Assembly: GCA_021464245.1 (NCBI GenBank) | Contig: JADCRB010000003.1 | Location: forward strand, 634,631 to 698,630 | Length of the DNA stretch: 64,000 bases | DNA from: Carallia brachiata | Taxonomy: Eukaryota; Streptophyta; Magnoliopsida; Malpighiales; Rhizophoraceae | Direction of reading: 5' to 3' | Shown: positions 37,565-48,979 of the stretch, piece by piece | How the letters are laid out: every line of letters starts with the position of its first letter | How positions within the stretch are numbered: the first letter of the stretch is position 1 | Made by a program: the position numbers and the translations under genes | Notes under the pieces: model-generated | What the model saw: the letters and a program-made list of their open reading frames with translations, nothing else | Told to the model about the DNA's origin: nothing | Database searches by the model: none

Positions 37565-38345
37565 TATATCTACCCACGCGCATGTCTGTGTTATAGGCCT
37601 CTCTATATCTTATATTTATATGGGTGGTCGGTCCAATGGGAATGTCGTTCTGATGCTTCCTCAGCCTTAGTGGTCGGTGGGCGTCCATCGTCGGGTGTTT
37701 GGTTGTTGTTTGGTCCTCCTTTGTGGGGTACTTTTCTGGTTGCGGTTGGTCAATTGCCTGCGCTCCCTTATTCCCAATCACCCTTGTGGTTGATGTGGCG
37801 GTAAGGGAGGTGCTTTGTTTTTTATTTCTAGTCGGGCTCGTACAATCTTGCTGGGTAGGTCCACTCTAGTGGTCTGGCAGCTCCAGCGATCTTACGACTC
37901 TCAGGGAAGGTTCTTTGATGAGAGATGCAACCTACATTTGTTTCTCTGCTCGTCGTCACGGTGCTTTGGGTGTGCTTGGAGCTGTGGTCAGGCAGTTTGG
38001 TTTGTTGTGGAGCAGCCTAAGGGCTTTTGGCTGTTTTGTGGCAGATTGAGCTCACGCCAGTTTCGTTAGTGTCGGTCTCTTCCCGGTTGTGGTAAGGACT
38101 GTAGAACTATGGGGGCAGGTTGCCTATCGACCTACAGGTCGGGTCTAGTTGGACTATGGGCTTGACCACTCTTTCCATGGGCTGTTTCTTTTACTAGGTT
38201 TTTTTATTGAGGGCTGTAGAGTTGTCGGTATTTTTATGAACTGTTATGTGCAGTTATGTTTTAGGGTCTGCCTTGTTGAGTCTTAACTGTGTACTTCTAT
38301 GTTTTCTTTAATGAAATCCTCTTTGCTGTGTGATCGAAAAAAATA
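37565..38345 (+). mobile_element. Probable 5'-truncated LINE 3' end
   Basis: A GT-rich stretch unlike its AT-rich flanks ends with CTTTAATGAAATCCTCTTTG and GTGTGATCG followed directly by an A run, the form of a plant L1-type 3' UTR and poly(A) tail. No reverse-transcriptase coding sequence remains. The junction near 37,560 is abrupt, but no clear target duplication was found. Short open frames inside resemble nothing. Confidence 0.45.
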
Positions 38346-38349
38346 TAAA

Positions 38350-39500
38350 TATTTCTTTTGTACATAATAATTCTTGGCCTTATACAAATTTATCAAAATG
38401 ATTAATACGATTCATTAAACTTTCACTTTTTTTTATTAAAAAAGTTTTTCATTACAAATATGTCGATCATTGGATCTGTGGATCGGAATCAGAATAACCT
38501 CCATTTATTTTACTCTATTTAACCCAACTTATAAGAAGGTGCCAACCACTAGAAAACTATTGAGACTGAGCGGACCTCTCTTAAACCAATCAAACGATAT
38601 TAACGAATTTTAGATTAGAGGTGTGCAAGTCACGGTCAAATTAGACAATTGCAGAAATTAACGCCTCGCAGACGCTGTTTATAAAACTTAAACTTGAGTC
38701 AAGAGTAAAGGAAATATGTCCATACGTGACTTTGAGTTATATTTACCAATAATTTATTTCCTACTTGACTTTGAGTTATCTTTAAAATTTGTAGTCTATA
38801 TATATCTTTGAACAGAAAAAAAGAAAATTGTAACTTATTCTATTAACAATGTTCCCAAATTATGGCACAAAAAATTAGAAATATTCCCAACTCTGTAGAA
38901 AAGACTTGGCCTCTCCAATAGTTAAATCTTAGATCCGTTCCTAGTCGGAAACATGCCTACATGACATGCAAAACTCATGCAATTAATGTTTGCGAAATAA
39001 TGTTTCGAGATATGCATGATGGCTAGACCAGACACTTTCAATTGGCATGGCTTAGCAAAGGGGTGAGAAATCACCAAACGGTCTAATAATAAGAAAAATT
39101 GTCCAATTTGACGTAAATTTATAACTTTGATTCGCCGTAAAAACTTTTTGTAAAACTAAAAATACGTGTTAGGCATGTTCAATTGTGGGAATGATTGATT
39201 ATCTTCTCAAAATATTGCGAAATTTGCTCTTTTAATAAGTTTAATTTATGTTTTTAAATTGCAGGCCCAATCTTTCTTGACCTAAATTTAGGTACAAACT
39301 TTTCTTGTTTTTTTAGAAAAAATTAAAAAAGAAAAAAAAAAAGAAAAGAAGCGGGGAGGAGCATCAGGGGCATCACATGTATCCTTGATTCCTTCTGGCG
39401 GAAAATTCTTGTAGAGATATCTGTGTGTAATATCTGTGGCTGTGGAGTCAGATGAGAAGATTTGCCCATCTTTAAATGCTTATACAGTCAATTAAATTTA
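38350..39500. other. Spacer
   Basis: No gene is seen; mostly AT-rich with a purine-rich stretch at about 39,320-39,360. Confidence 0.45.
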
Positions 39501-39506
39501 CCATCT

Positions 39507-39680
39507 ATGGATTCCCTCGAAGCTGACATTTTCCATTTCAAGCACAAGAAAATGGCCCCTTTTCTTTCCATAATCTTCCCTGTTGCCCACTTTCTCGCAA
39601 CAAGTTTTCTCGCCCGGTACATACAGAAGATACAGAGAAACAGGAAGTCGCCTCTGCCTCCCCAATTATACTCTGGGTAG
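39507..39680 (+). CDS. Short hydrophobic open frame interrupted by the Pack-MULE
   Basis: From ATG 39507 a 57-codon frame has a hydrophobic segment (MAPFLSIIFPVAHFLATSFL) followed by basic residues (QKIQRNRK) and SPLPPQLYS. The last codons and the stop lie inside the mobile element that starts at 39,675. If the element is removed, the frame also stops immediately (TAG just after the target site). The layout resembles a membrane anchor plus proline hinge, but I cannot assign it. It may be a gene fragment. Confidence 0.25.
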   Translation: MDSLEADIFHFKHKKMAPFLSIIFPVAHFLATSFLARYIQKIQRNRKSPLPPQLYSG

Positions 39681-40605
39681 TGATATTTACACGCACAAAA
39701 AAGCTTTATACACGCACAACAGGACAAAAAATTTGAACTCCCAAGAATTTCGTTTCCAATTTCTCGTCGATGCTATTTTTAACGAGGCAAGCTAACCAGA
39801 AAGCAGCTATAGGCCCATAGCACTGCCAGTAGCAACAACAATTGAACACCACCACCGTTGCAAACAACAACAAGAAGAAGCCACCGCCACCTCTTTTATC
39901 CCCCAAATCCGTCACCAGATTTAAACAAGCCAACCCTTACATGATGACTTTCGTCCAAGCTGACACTGCCTCCTTCAAACAAGTCGTTTAAATGCCGGTA
40001 ACGTCTCAGAGAATCGCTGTCATCGCCCCCCAATCTCACCCAGATCAACAACCCAAATCTCATGCCCACAACATTCCTCCCATCAAAATGATACCCAAGA
40101 GAAACCAACATGCGGATTTTAAATTCTATGAATGTAGAAATTCCCTTAAAAACTTCATAATCAATTCCCTCAACGCAATTTTTGCTCCACCAAGTTCGGT
40201 GTTTTCCCTCCGGAAACCCGAGGTTGTCTCGCTTACCATCCTGGACTTTCCAGCCCTTGTTCTCGGCCCCGTCCTTCCTCTAATGTCCAACCCATTTGAC
40301 CAATCTGGAGCAACAAATTACAGTAGCTGCCATAGTCTCAAGAATACTCACAAAGAAAAACACTGATGCAGAAGAAAGGGATCAAGGAGAAAGGCTTTGA
40401 CCCAAGAGTAATTTAAATTGTCTTCTAGATCTCATCTTTAACGTCATTAGAATAGAGAGAGAGAGAGAAAAGAGCGATGAGAAATTGAAATAGACGAGAA
40501 ATTGGAAAAGAAACACTTGGGAGTTACAATGTTTTGTCTTGTTGTGCTGAGCTGTATATCATGTGCGTGTATAAAGTCTTTTTATGCGTGTAAATATCAC
40601 TCCCC
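39675..40605. mobile_element. Pack-MULE: non-autonomous Mutator-like element carrying a VQ gene fragment
   Basis: The 931-bp element is flanked by identical 9-mers TTATACTCT (39666-39674 and 40606-40614), the 9-bp duplication typical of Mutator-like elements. Terminal inverted repeats extend about 100 bp: left GGGTAGTGATATTTACACGC, right end in reverse complement GGGGAGTGATATTTACACGC. Homology continues inward through AAAGC, GACAAAA, CTTGGGAGTT and CGAGAAATTGGAAA words on both sides, with one small insertion in the right arm. The interior is GC-richer and carries a degenerate VQ-motif gene on the plus strand. Terminal repeats, target duplication and a captured host gene together meet the definition of a Pack-MULE. 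Confidence 0.88.
39845..40366 (+). pseudogene. VQ-motif protein gene fragment inside the Pack-MULE
   Basis: VQ proteins are small plant transcriptional co-regulators that bind WRKY factors and are often MAP-kinase substrates. In one frame: a KKKPPPPLLSPKSVTRFKQA stretch with S-P sites, then TFVQADTASFKQVV leading into the VQ core, a TAA stop at 39989-39991 exactly where the VQ glutamine codon (CAA) is expected, and then MPVT. Downstream in the same frame are the usual later elements: IPPIKMIPKR, FKFYECRNSLKN, a LDFPALVLGPVLPL segment and SNPFDQSG, to TGA 40364. The N-terminal part of a normal VQ gene is missing. The order of motifs matches the VQ4/VQ33-type MAP-kinase substrate group. A captured, dead copy is the best reading. 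Confidence 0.8.
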
Positions 40606-40739
40606 TTATACTCTTAGCTTCTCCTACTTTGTGCCTTTTCCAGTTTTGGATCTCATGGTGGTCCTTTTTTCCTTCTTTTTCCTTTTGCTGATCAGTGCCA
40701 AAGTTTCAAAATTACGAGTCCCATAGCTACAGAGGAGGG

Positions 40740-41990
40740 TATCTGATTAAAAGAATACTTCATTGCGATTTGTCTGTCTTGTAAATTAATTTTAATTGTC
40801 AATTTACAAACTTGCAGAGCGTTTATACAACAACAACAGACAAAGAGCAAGGACAACAAGATTGTGAGCAAGAGAGGATTAAAATAGGAGGTTTTTTTTT
40901 ATTTTATTTATAATGTTAACTTTATTCTAATATCATCCTGATTCTTAAAGCTACATTTTTATTTAGCCTTTTATTTTTTATTTTGGTCTATTCAAACTAA
41001 AGAGAATATATTTTTTTATGAATAAAATTTAGAGTTCCAACTCTATTTACTCTTGCTCCAAAAAAAAAAATCCATTTACCTCATACTCTAAATTTGGTGG
41101 TCATACACTTATATTTAATTTTACCGTTAAATTTATTTCACGCCTATTAAAAAAGGTGTGACTATATAAATATGCAATATAAACTTTACGTATTAATTTG
41201 ACAGGTATTATTATATATTTATATAATTTTTTTAATAAAAATAATCTTTGACCTTTTTGAAAAAGCAAGCGTGAGAATGAAGCGAACTACGCTTTTCGAA
41301 AGCCAAATGGAATTGCTTTTTTGTGAACTTACGGACTGAATGGAGGAATTATTTGAATACTTAAAAATATTGCTGAATTTTTCTTACAAAAATAATGTTG
41401 TGTCGTCAGCTCCTTTTTAAAAATAAACTGTAAATTTACATCCTAAAAGACCCATCCCCCTTCTTCTTTTTCTTTTAAAACAAAGAAAAAAGGTATACAT
41501 ATTAAAATAATTGTATTTATGAGTTGAAATTAAAAAATTTATTATTATTCTTATTTAATTTTTTAAAGAAAAAATTTATCATTTAAATATCATTAAATGT
41601 AATTTAGTCACACACACGATCTGAGTACTAATAAGACTAAATTATTAAAATTTAAATTTAAATTAATATAATAAAAAATATATTGAATCATTAATCAATG
41701 AAAAAAATTATAATAATTAAAAGTCCAATTTACGCACTTTGATTGACTCCAACTAGACCCAATCTTTAATTTTCTTTTTTTTGACGTAAGACCCAATCTT
41801 TAATTGAATGTTATGGGCTTGCCTACAATAATTTCAGTTGAGTTTTCCCTCACAAAACAAACACACAAAGGCGAAATTTCTTTTGTCACCTCTTGGCTTA
41901 CCTTTGCATCTACCATTCTCACCCACCCACCATACAAATTTGCAAGTTGCAAACACCACCTTTCTTCCCCCAATCTCTCTCTGTGCCACT
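40740..41990. other. Spacer upstream of COPT5
   Basis: AT-rich, with no gene seen. The last ~190 bases are C-rich and probably hold the COPT5 5' UTR. Confidence 0.5.
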
Positions 41991-42035
41991 GGTTAATTCG
42001 TTAATCTCTTCAGCAAATCGAAGGAAGGGTTGAAA

Positions 42036-42488
42036 ATGATGCACATGACCTTATACTGGGGTGTCAAGGTGACCCTCCTCTTCGATTCATGGAAAACAGA
42101 TTCCTGGCCCAGTTACCTCCTTTCTTTGCTCGCCTGCTTCCTCTTCGCCGCCTTCTACCAGTACATGGAGGATCGACGCATCCGATTCAAATCCCTCTCC
42201 GCCTCCTCCTCCTCTTCCTCCTCCCAGGCGGCGGCGGGGGCGCCGTCTTCGGTGGTGACCGCTCCCCTTCTGCTCCGGAAACGGCTGCAGGTCAGCCCCG
42301 CAAAGGTGGCCACGGCCGTGTTGTTCGGAGTGAATGCGGCGATCGGTTATTTGCTGATGCTGGCGATCATGTCGTTCAACGGAGGGGTGCTGTTGGCGAT
42401 CGTTGTGGGATTGGCTGTTGGGTATTTGTTGTTTAGGAGCGCGGATGACGAGGTTGTCGTTTTGGACAATCCCTGCGCCTGTGCTTGA
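42036..42488 (+). CDS. COPT5: COPT5-like copper transporter (CTR family)
   Basis: A high-affinity copper (Cu+) transporter that works as a trimer; the Arabidopsis COPT5 acts on vacuolar/prevacuolar membranes to mobilise copper. The intronless frame encodes 150 residues from ATG 42036 (MMHMTLYWG; the methionines are the N-terminal copper ligands). Three membrane segments are visible: residues ~25-45 ([18 protein letters not shown]), ~92-112 with the MxxxM copper-selectivity motif (MLAIM), and ~115-135 with the GxxxG packing motif (GLAVG). A serine/alanine-rich loop (~60-75) lies between TM1 and TM2. The C-terminal CACA gives the CxC copper-handling tail. Length and order match COPT5, which lacks the long Met/His-rich N-terminus of COPT1/2. 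Confidence 0.95.
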   Translation: MMHMTLYWGVKVTLLFDSWKTDSWPSYLLSLLACFLFAAFYQYMEDRRIRFKSLSASSSSSSSQAAAGAPSSVVTAPLLLRKRLQVSPAKVATAVLFGVNAAIGYLLMLAIMSFNGGVLLAIVVGLAVGYLLFRSADDEVVVLDNPCACA

Positions 42489-42499
42489 CTCAGCTAGCT

Positions 42500-45230
42500 G
42501 TCTGCCATGGTTTATTTGACAGCTGTTACTAGGTTCATCTCATCAATCTATACAAATTTCATGTTATTGTAATTTTTGCATGATTTCTTTTTTGGACTTC
42601 TGAATTGGAACAATTTTTTTTTTGTTTTCATTGCCCTGGTTAGCTATTGTCTGCTGCTTGTTTGGGAATGTTGGATGATTTTTCAGTGTCTTACAGAATT
42701 GCTTTGTGTATATTTTCTTCTTTCGTTATATATTTTTGTGGCCCTTAGTTTTTTCCTTTATTTTTGTTTCTATTATTTGGTCAAAGAACAATTTATATAT
42801 GACATTTAACTATTTCTCTGCGGCTAGGACTTAGAACAAAATGGGAGAAAAAAATTTATGCAGAGTCGTTCCTTTGTTACGAGATCGTCTCCATAGAAGT
42901 TAAAATAATGGAGAATGAATAAACAAATTCTTACAAATATGGCTCAATTAGTGATTTTGTACGAGATTTTGTTTTAGTTATGGACCATTGGACTACCGTC
43001 AGGTGCACATGATGTTAATATTATTCCGTTTAGGGGCAGTGTTGGATACTAACGAGGGACTTCTGGGGTGTACATTCTTCTTCTTTGTTTACAAGGAGGC
43101 TGACACTGACAGACAGAAAATAAGAAGGTTGCCGAAACTCGAATGTAAGATCAAAAAGATAAATAATTGTACGACTGTATTTGAAAGTATATAATATAAT
43201 TGTATCAGAAGCATGAGACTGGGGATTATATTTTTAGGACTTCTATTCATTTATTAGAAAGTTAAAAGAAAAAAAGTTCCATCCAGGAGTAGGAATCAAG
43301 AATTGAATACGAACAATAAATGGGACCTCTTTTTGGAAGTAAGAAGAGTATTCTCAAAACAATACTCTGATTTCGAGTTTGGGATCAATTCCAAATCCAA
43401 TCCTTTTTGCTTCAGGAAACGGTTTTTTTTGCCTTCAAGTACCTTTCCAACGCATTGCAGATTTGCATCTTTCGCCTTCTTTCCTTAGGCTTGCAGCACA
43501 ACTTTGTCAAAAGTCACTACCATTAGGCTGATCAAGTCTGTGCTGACCTCTTCGGTGATGAATTTGGTGTGCGCGGGCGAATCCTTTCATCGAGGCCTCG
43601 ACTAATAGACCCCCAACTAGGAAACTGCTCGCATTGGAGAACACCCGAAAGACGGCTAGGCCGCAGCCCAAAAAACAAGTTGAAGAAAGGAATTATTGGC
43701 AACAACTCATCAGAATCTGCACTGCCGGCAGCAGGTGCCCCAAGCGCAGCTTCCTGCACCAGTTTTTGGCACCCTTATTTGATGGGTTACACTGTTTTGA
43801 AACTCGCCCATCACCGAAATTGTTTCAGAAAATTTGAATTTTTTTGTCCGAAACCGAAAGGCATACAGAGTCCCTTCCTAGTTTGATTAATGACCCACAA
43901 AGATTTGAGGTTTCTAATGTTGGCTGAAAAATTCACAATTTGTTGCATTGGCGATATCAATTATTTATCATCTTTTCAATTACTAATTTACTAGCCAATA
44001 TCAATATGTGGTCCTCCATCTTTGGACTAGAATTTTTTCAAAATAAATCTGATCCATTATATAATGATTGGTCTTTATATATATAATAATATTGAGAATT
44101 AAGACAAAGAAAAAAAGTAAATTTACACTTTTTTTTTTTTTTGTCTTAGACTTCAGTATCCAGAAATCATATTACGTTTTGATTAATTTAGGTCAAGTTA
44201 AGTAGATCTATAAAAATAATAAAATTAGAGAATACTTATTTATTTTATTTATAAAAATCGAATATGAGACCTTAAATTAAAAGAAATTCTATCTTTTTTT
44301 TTTTTCTGATTCTATTATTTTCTTCTTACTTTGATTCGCATTGTATGCCAAATATAGCACAGCAGAAACCGTACTTGTGGATTTGTCGGGTAAAAAATTG
44401 TTTATTTTCGCAAGGAGGAGAAAAAGGGCAATGACTTCTCACTTCAAGGTCGGGTAAACGCCACGCCACTTGCCGCTGGCCCTGCTTACGTTAACTTTGT
44501 TTCGCCTTAAACGGCTAACGTGCTCCAAAGACTCGTCAGTCATCAACTCTCTCCACTTTCCAATCGTTTACTACTTTTAATGGTGATCGTGAGTATATTG
44601 TGTTAAAAATTATTAAATATATATTAAATTAAAAAAATAAATAAATTATTAAATATTATTAAATAAATTATTTACTTATTATTTAATTTATTAAATGTAT
44701 TTGTATAATCAAAAGGCTTATTACAGTTACAGAACAAGAGGAAATGTCTCTGAACAAACCGTGGTACTACTTCGGGAAAGGGCAGAAACACTTGATCGAC
44801 TTGTCGTTTCAACGTCGGACCCACCAAACCCGCGTTCATTGATTTCCTGACCCCACCAGCGAAATGTGGGTCCTACTCATTACAAACACCGCATGCTAGT
44901 CTGCTCGACTGCCACTGCGCGTAGTTATAACGCAATAATTTTCCCCGTTGAGTTATTGATTTTCTTTTTCTTTGTCTTTTTATTGTAGCTTAGGTTACAA
45001 TAAGATAATTATTTTTATTTATAAAAATATTAAGTAATAATATTTAAATAATAATAAAATAAATTATTAAATATCATTAAATAAATTACTTAATTATTTT
45101 ATTTATTACTAAAAATTAACTTAGGTATCAAAACTCAAATGGAATACATTTAATTAAGAATAGAACTTGAGATATAAATATAAAATATCTAAATATGAAC
45201 TAAATTATTTTTAGATTAAGGTCAAAATGT
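42500..45230. other. Spacer with one exon-like stretch
   Basis: Mostly AT-rich without genes. At 43,532-43,740 (minus) an open frame after a possible acceptor (GGTGCAG) ends in TGA and has coding-like composition (FGLRPSRLSGVLQCEQF, later TPNSSPKRSAQT), but I cannot name a family. It could be an orphan last exon or a captured gene fragment. Confidence 0.4.
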
Positions 45231-45236
45231 AAAGGG

Positions 45237-45525
45237 AAAAATTTTTGGCTGTATGTTAGATGGCTATTTGGTGGCTATCAACATACGACACAATAAGTAA
45301 ATTATACGATATGGTAAAGAAATTAAAAAAAAATTATATAATATATTAAAAAAATTATATGATAGGAGATATGTTAAATAAAAAAAAATTAACAGTTAGT
45401 TATTCATATCGTATATTTTTTTATATATTATATAATTTTTTATTATATTATATAATTTATCTATTATATCGTACATAATAATTACTAAATAATTATTTAA
45501 AAGATAGTTATATATTGATTCTCAA
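45237..45525. mobile_element. MITE related to the 16-19 kb array family
   Basis: The left arm (GGCTATTTGGTGGCTATCAACATACGACA, then ATTATACGATATGG) mirrors the right arm (ATTATATCGTACATAATAATTAC, then ATTTAAAAGATAG). Both resemble the array arms TTTGGCGAATGTCATATACGACA and ATTTAAAAGACAG. The interior is pure A/T and non-coding. Confidence 0.45.
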
Positions 45526-45529
45526 CTAT

Positions 45530-47100
45530 AAAACTCTGAGCAGTCAGTTGGTTTTGACACATCTGTCCACGCCATAGTATAATGCTAGTGAGAGAAGACA
45601 CTGGTGCCTGCCATCTCCCTATCACTGCTGCCCTTCCTACTTTGGTACCCATTTCCCTACTTACCAAAGAAAAAAATTTGCCAATTTCCTACTATTTAGT
45701 GATTGAAAAACGAGCAGGGCACACCGTGCCAATGTACTACTTGTTTTGCAGAAGGTAACTTGACTTTTGAGTGGCTCCTCTCCTCCATCTCCTCCTCCTC
45801 CTCCTCCGCAGTTCATATTTGAGGTTTTTGGCCTGTCTTGTCTCAAAATCAGAGCTGATTCTTTTGTTAGAACGAAAAGACCCCAAGCCCACGCCACTCC
45901 TCAGCGCAGTCCTCCCTGCCTTTTCCTTCGCTTCTCACTTCCCCACTATTCACTAGTGCATTTTCTTTTCTCTCTCCTACGCAGGCCATCACGTGTCATC
46001 TCAGCGACTCTGCATCCGCAACCCCCACCAGCCTGCGACACAGAAATCAAACAGACTCGGAAAAATAATTCACACCCAGAAGAAGGAGACACGATGTCTG
46101 ACACAGAAAGAGAGAGGGGAGTGGAGGGAGGGAGAGAGTGTTTTCCTTTTCATTTCTTCTTTAACCCAAAAATTCAACTCAAAGTGGATCAAAGCCTTCC
46201 CTTTTTTTTCCCAAATGACATCGTACACAGACTTTGCCTGCAGGCTTTTACCAGAGCCGTCTTTACATTATTACCATTGTCACTATATTACCCATGCACA
46301 AAGGTTGTTTTTCTGCTCAGAAACATCACATCTTCACCCAGTCTGTGACAATAATGTCCCCCTTTTTTATCCTCATTACCAACTCTTTCTACTGTCGCTC
46401 TAATTCCCTTCATTTACCAGTAATAATCTAATAATAATCTGAGGTATATTTTCTTATATTAATTTAAGTTCAAATTTTTCTGCTATTGTCCGCTCCTAAA
46501 GCTTACAGGAATTTATATCCTGACGTGTTAGTAGATTCTAGACTCTTCTGCACCAAAAGTTGGATGTGGGTTCAAGGAAAGGATGCTCATTATAACAGAA
46601 ATTGAACGGAGAGGTCAATAATCTTCACATTACACCATTTTTTTGCTGAAAAAGAAATTTCCCCCCAATTTATCTCTGCGGCAACTATAGACCATGCACG
46701 GCACACTATATATGTGTCACTCAAGGCATTCACACTCGTGTGTGTGCACGGCTCTCATCTCAGTTTCTGCCCTGCTCTTTTTTTCTTTTCTTTTTTTTTT
46801 TTTTTGTTTATTTAATTCTTTGTATCTGGGGGGTCGTCGTAATTATCCTTATGGCCAGGCAATTTTATTGCTGCTCTCTGCCACAAGCCCCCAGAAAACC
46901 TTTTCGTATGCTTACTGCATTCATTCGTTCACACCTAACATTAACGTCACTTGTCCCGCTGCTTGTTTGTTCCTTTCTATGTATTGCCATTATTAGTGGT
47001 TTGGATTGTTAACTTGTTTTCCCCAGCACTTTCTTGCCTTGCTCTCTTTTCTTCATTTTCTTGGGCACTGGAGCTGTTTTGAGAGTGGAGCAGTGGACCT
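45530..47100. other. Upstream region of the G-gamma gene
   Basis: A GC-richer, pyrimidine-rich segment (45,760-46,400) has overlapping open frames with poly-Ser/Pro translations from CTC/CCT repeats (45,776-45,806) and a purine-rich stretch (46,100-46,135). None has family similarity or splice support. It is best read as distal promoter or leader sequence. Confidence 0.4.
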
Positions 47101-47142
47101 CTTTGTTACCCGGGCTGACCGGAGATATTAGTTCCAGGGATA

Positions 47143-48976
47143 ATGGCTACTTGTGGTGCTAAGTCGAGTTGCTCTTCCGCCATGCATTCCTTGCCTCCGC
47201 CGTGTCCAAGGTCACCACCGGAGTATCCGGATTTGTACGGGAAGCGCAGGGCAATGGCCAAGGTGCAGATTCTTGAGAGGGAAATTGGTTTTCTTGAGGT
47301 GGGGTTCTAAATTTTACCGTCTGCTCACTGTCGCACTTAACAAATACATTAGTAATCTCTCACTGTTTTGTAACCATCAAAACTGAATGTGAAAAATCTC
47401 ATCTTTTATTACCTTTACAATCAATCAGAGTGGAAGGGAAAGTTTAATATAGCTTAAAAAGTCTTTTATAGGTGTGGTTGAAGTAGTTCTTTTATATTAT
47501 GAAATTTTGATTCCCAAGAATATTGTTTCCTTCTTGTGGCTAGAACCATTTCTCACCGCTAAAATTAGTGAATATATTTGCATTTACAATTAAGGAACAT
47601 AGCTGAAGTGCCATATTGAGTGAATCTCCATTTATTGATGGATGAAATATAATTCATAGATTAGTGAATCTCCATTTACTGATTTCATCGACGTTGATGA
47701 TTTCGGTAAATTAAGGAACTATGAAGCTTACATGAAAGCCCCTTCCTACTATTTGCAACAATTTTTTTTTGGTGTAATTTGAGGGGGAAATGATGTGTAT
47801 ATACTCCATTTTGGTAGATATAAAGGCTATGCGACTATTGATGTTTCTGGCTGCTTTTAGTATGCCTGTCCATGGCGTGGTGTTTTTGCAAATAAGTTTC
47901 TGTACTTCATTGTTTGCTTTGGATTTTTTGTCATCGTTTGTGTCGGAAAATTTGTTTTAGTAAGCAACTCTCATTTTTACAGGAGGAATTAAAATCGGGT
48001 GAAGGCCTCCAGCCTGCATCCAGATGCTGCAAAGCGTATGCCAGTTTTTTGCAATTTTATTTAAGTAGCTTCTTATTTGCTCAAATTTTCATGCTTAAAT
48101 ACCGTGTGATGAGCTCAGTTATGTTTTGACCAATCTGATGAAGGTGGAAACTTTGTTCATCCATAATCAGCTTGCTGTAATTGATTCATTCTGCAGGATC
48201 ACTGACTTTGTGGTGACAAATTCAGATCCTTTAATACCTACGTAAGAATTCTCCACTTGACATTGTTGTTTGCTTCTACATTTTTAAGCCTGAACGTTAG
48301 CCCTAATCTTTTTTTCCCCTGCTTTCAAACAGAAATCGAAAAATCGAAGAACTTTTCGCTTTTGGAAATGGCTGTGGTACTTTCTTCTTGCTGCTGATTC
48401 GTGCTATAATCTATACCTTTGTACCATCGCCCCAGTAAATGAATTCAAATATGATATTAAGCTGCTAAAATCATTCACTACGAATGAAATCCGAAAAACT
48501 GGTTCAACCTCTTTATCTTCCTTTAATATTCATTGTTATTAAGGCCTAATATGTGACAGCTCTCACTTCTGTGAATGTTCACCTTTGTTGCCTGCAGCGG
48601 AGTAACCTGTTTTAACTTGTCATGGATTTGCTGCTGCTGTCATTGGGGTTGCACTCTTCAGCTAGAAATGCCACGCTGCTGTGACTGTAATCCATGTGAC
48701 AGTAATCCATGCGACTGCTGCAATCTATGCGACTGCTGCAGTTCATGCGTTGGCTGCCTGGCACCGAAATGGCAGTGTTGCGCTGGTTCTTGCCCCACAT
48801 CCCAATGCTGTAGAGGGATCAAATGCAGCCGGAGCTGCTGCTGTAATTTTAAGTTTCCCTCATGCCCAGATTGCTCTTATTGCAGATGGACATGTTCTTG
48901 TCCCAAATGCCCAAAATTACGCCCCTGCTGCAGATGTACAAAGACCTGTTGTAATCCTTGCTCTCTATTCTTCTAG
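47143..48976 (+). CDS. AGG3: Class C heterotrimeric G-protein gamma subunit (AGG3/GS3/DEP1-like)
   Basis: A plasma-membrane G-gamma that pairs with G-beta; AGG3-type proteins control organ and seed size and stress responses. Exons: 47143-47298, 47983-48035, 48197-48241, 48333-48376, 48598-48976. Exons 1-3 give the G-gamma domain: SPPEYPDLYGKRRAMAKVQI, then LEREIGFLEEELKSGEGLQP and DFVVTNSDPLIPT. Exon 4 gives the conserved FRFWKWLC bridge. Exon 5 is a ~120-residue Cys-rich tail (WICCCCHWGCTL, many CDCC/NPCD units) typical of class C. The exon sum is one base short of a multiple of three; the shift lies at the exon 3/4 junction. Either one A is missing in the A-runs at 48333-48343, or the acceptor AAG at 48349 is used, giving an intact 219-residue protein that lacks the basic KSKNR segment. 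The identification is secure; that splice detail is not. Confidence 0.92.
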
Positions 48977-48979
48977 CAC

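Noticed and set aside
37815..38069. 84-codon frame rich in Ser, Cys and Phe
   Set aside because: It lies in the probable LINE 3' region; no domain and no homologue recognised.
39507..39680. Cytochrome P450-like N-terminus (hydrophobic anchor, basic stretch, proline hinge)
   Set aside because: The resemblance is only in general layout; the frame stops within a few codons even if the Pack-MULE is removed.
45767..46403. 193- and 136-codon frames upstream of G-gamma
   Set aside because: Low-complexity Ser/Pro translations from CTC repeats, with overlapping alternatives in other frames and no family signal.
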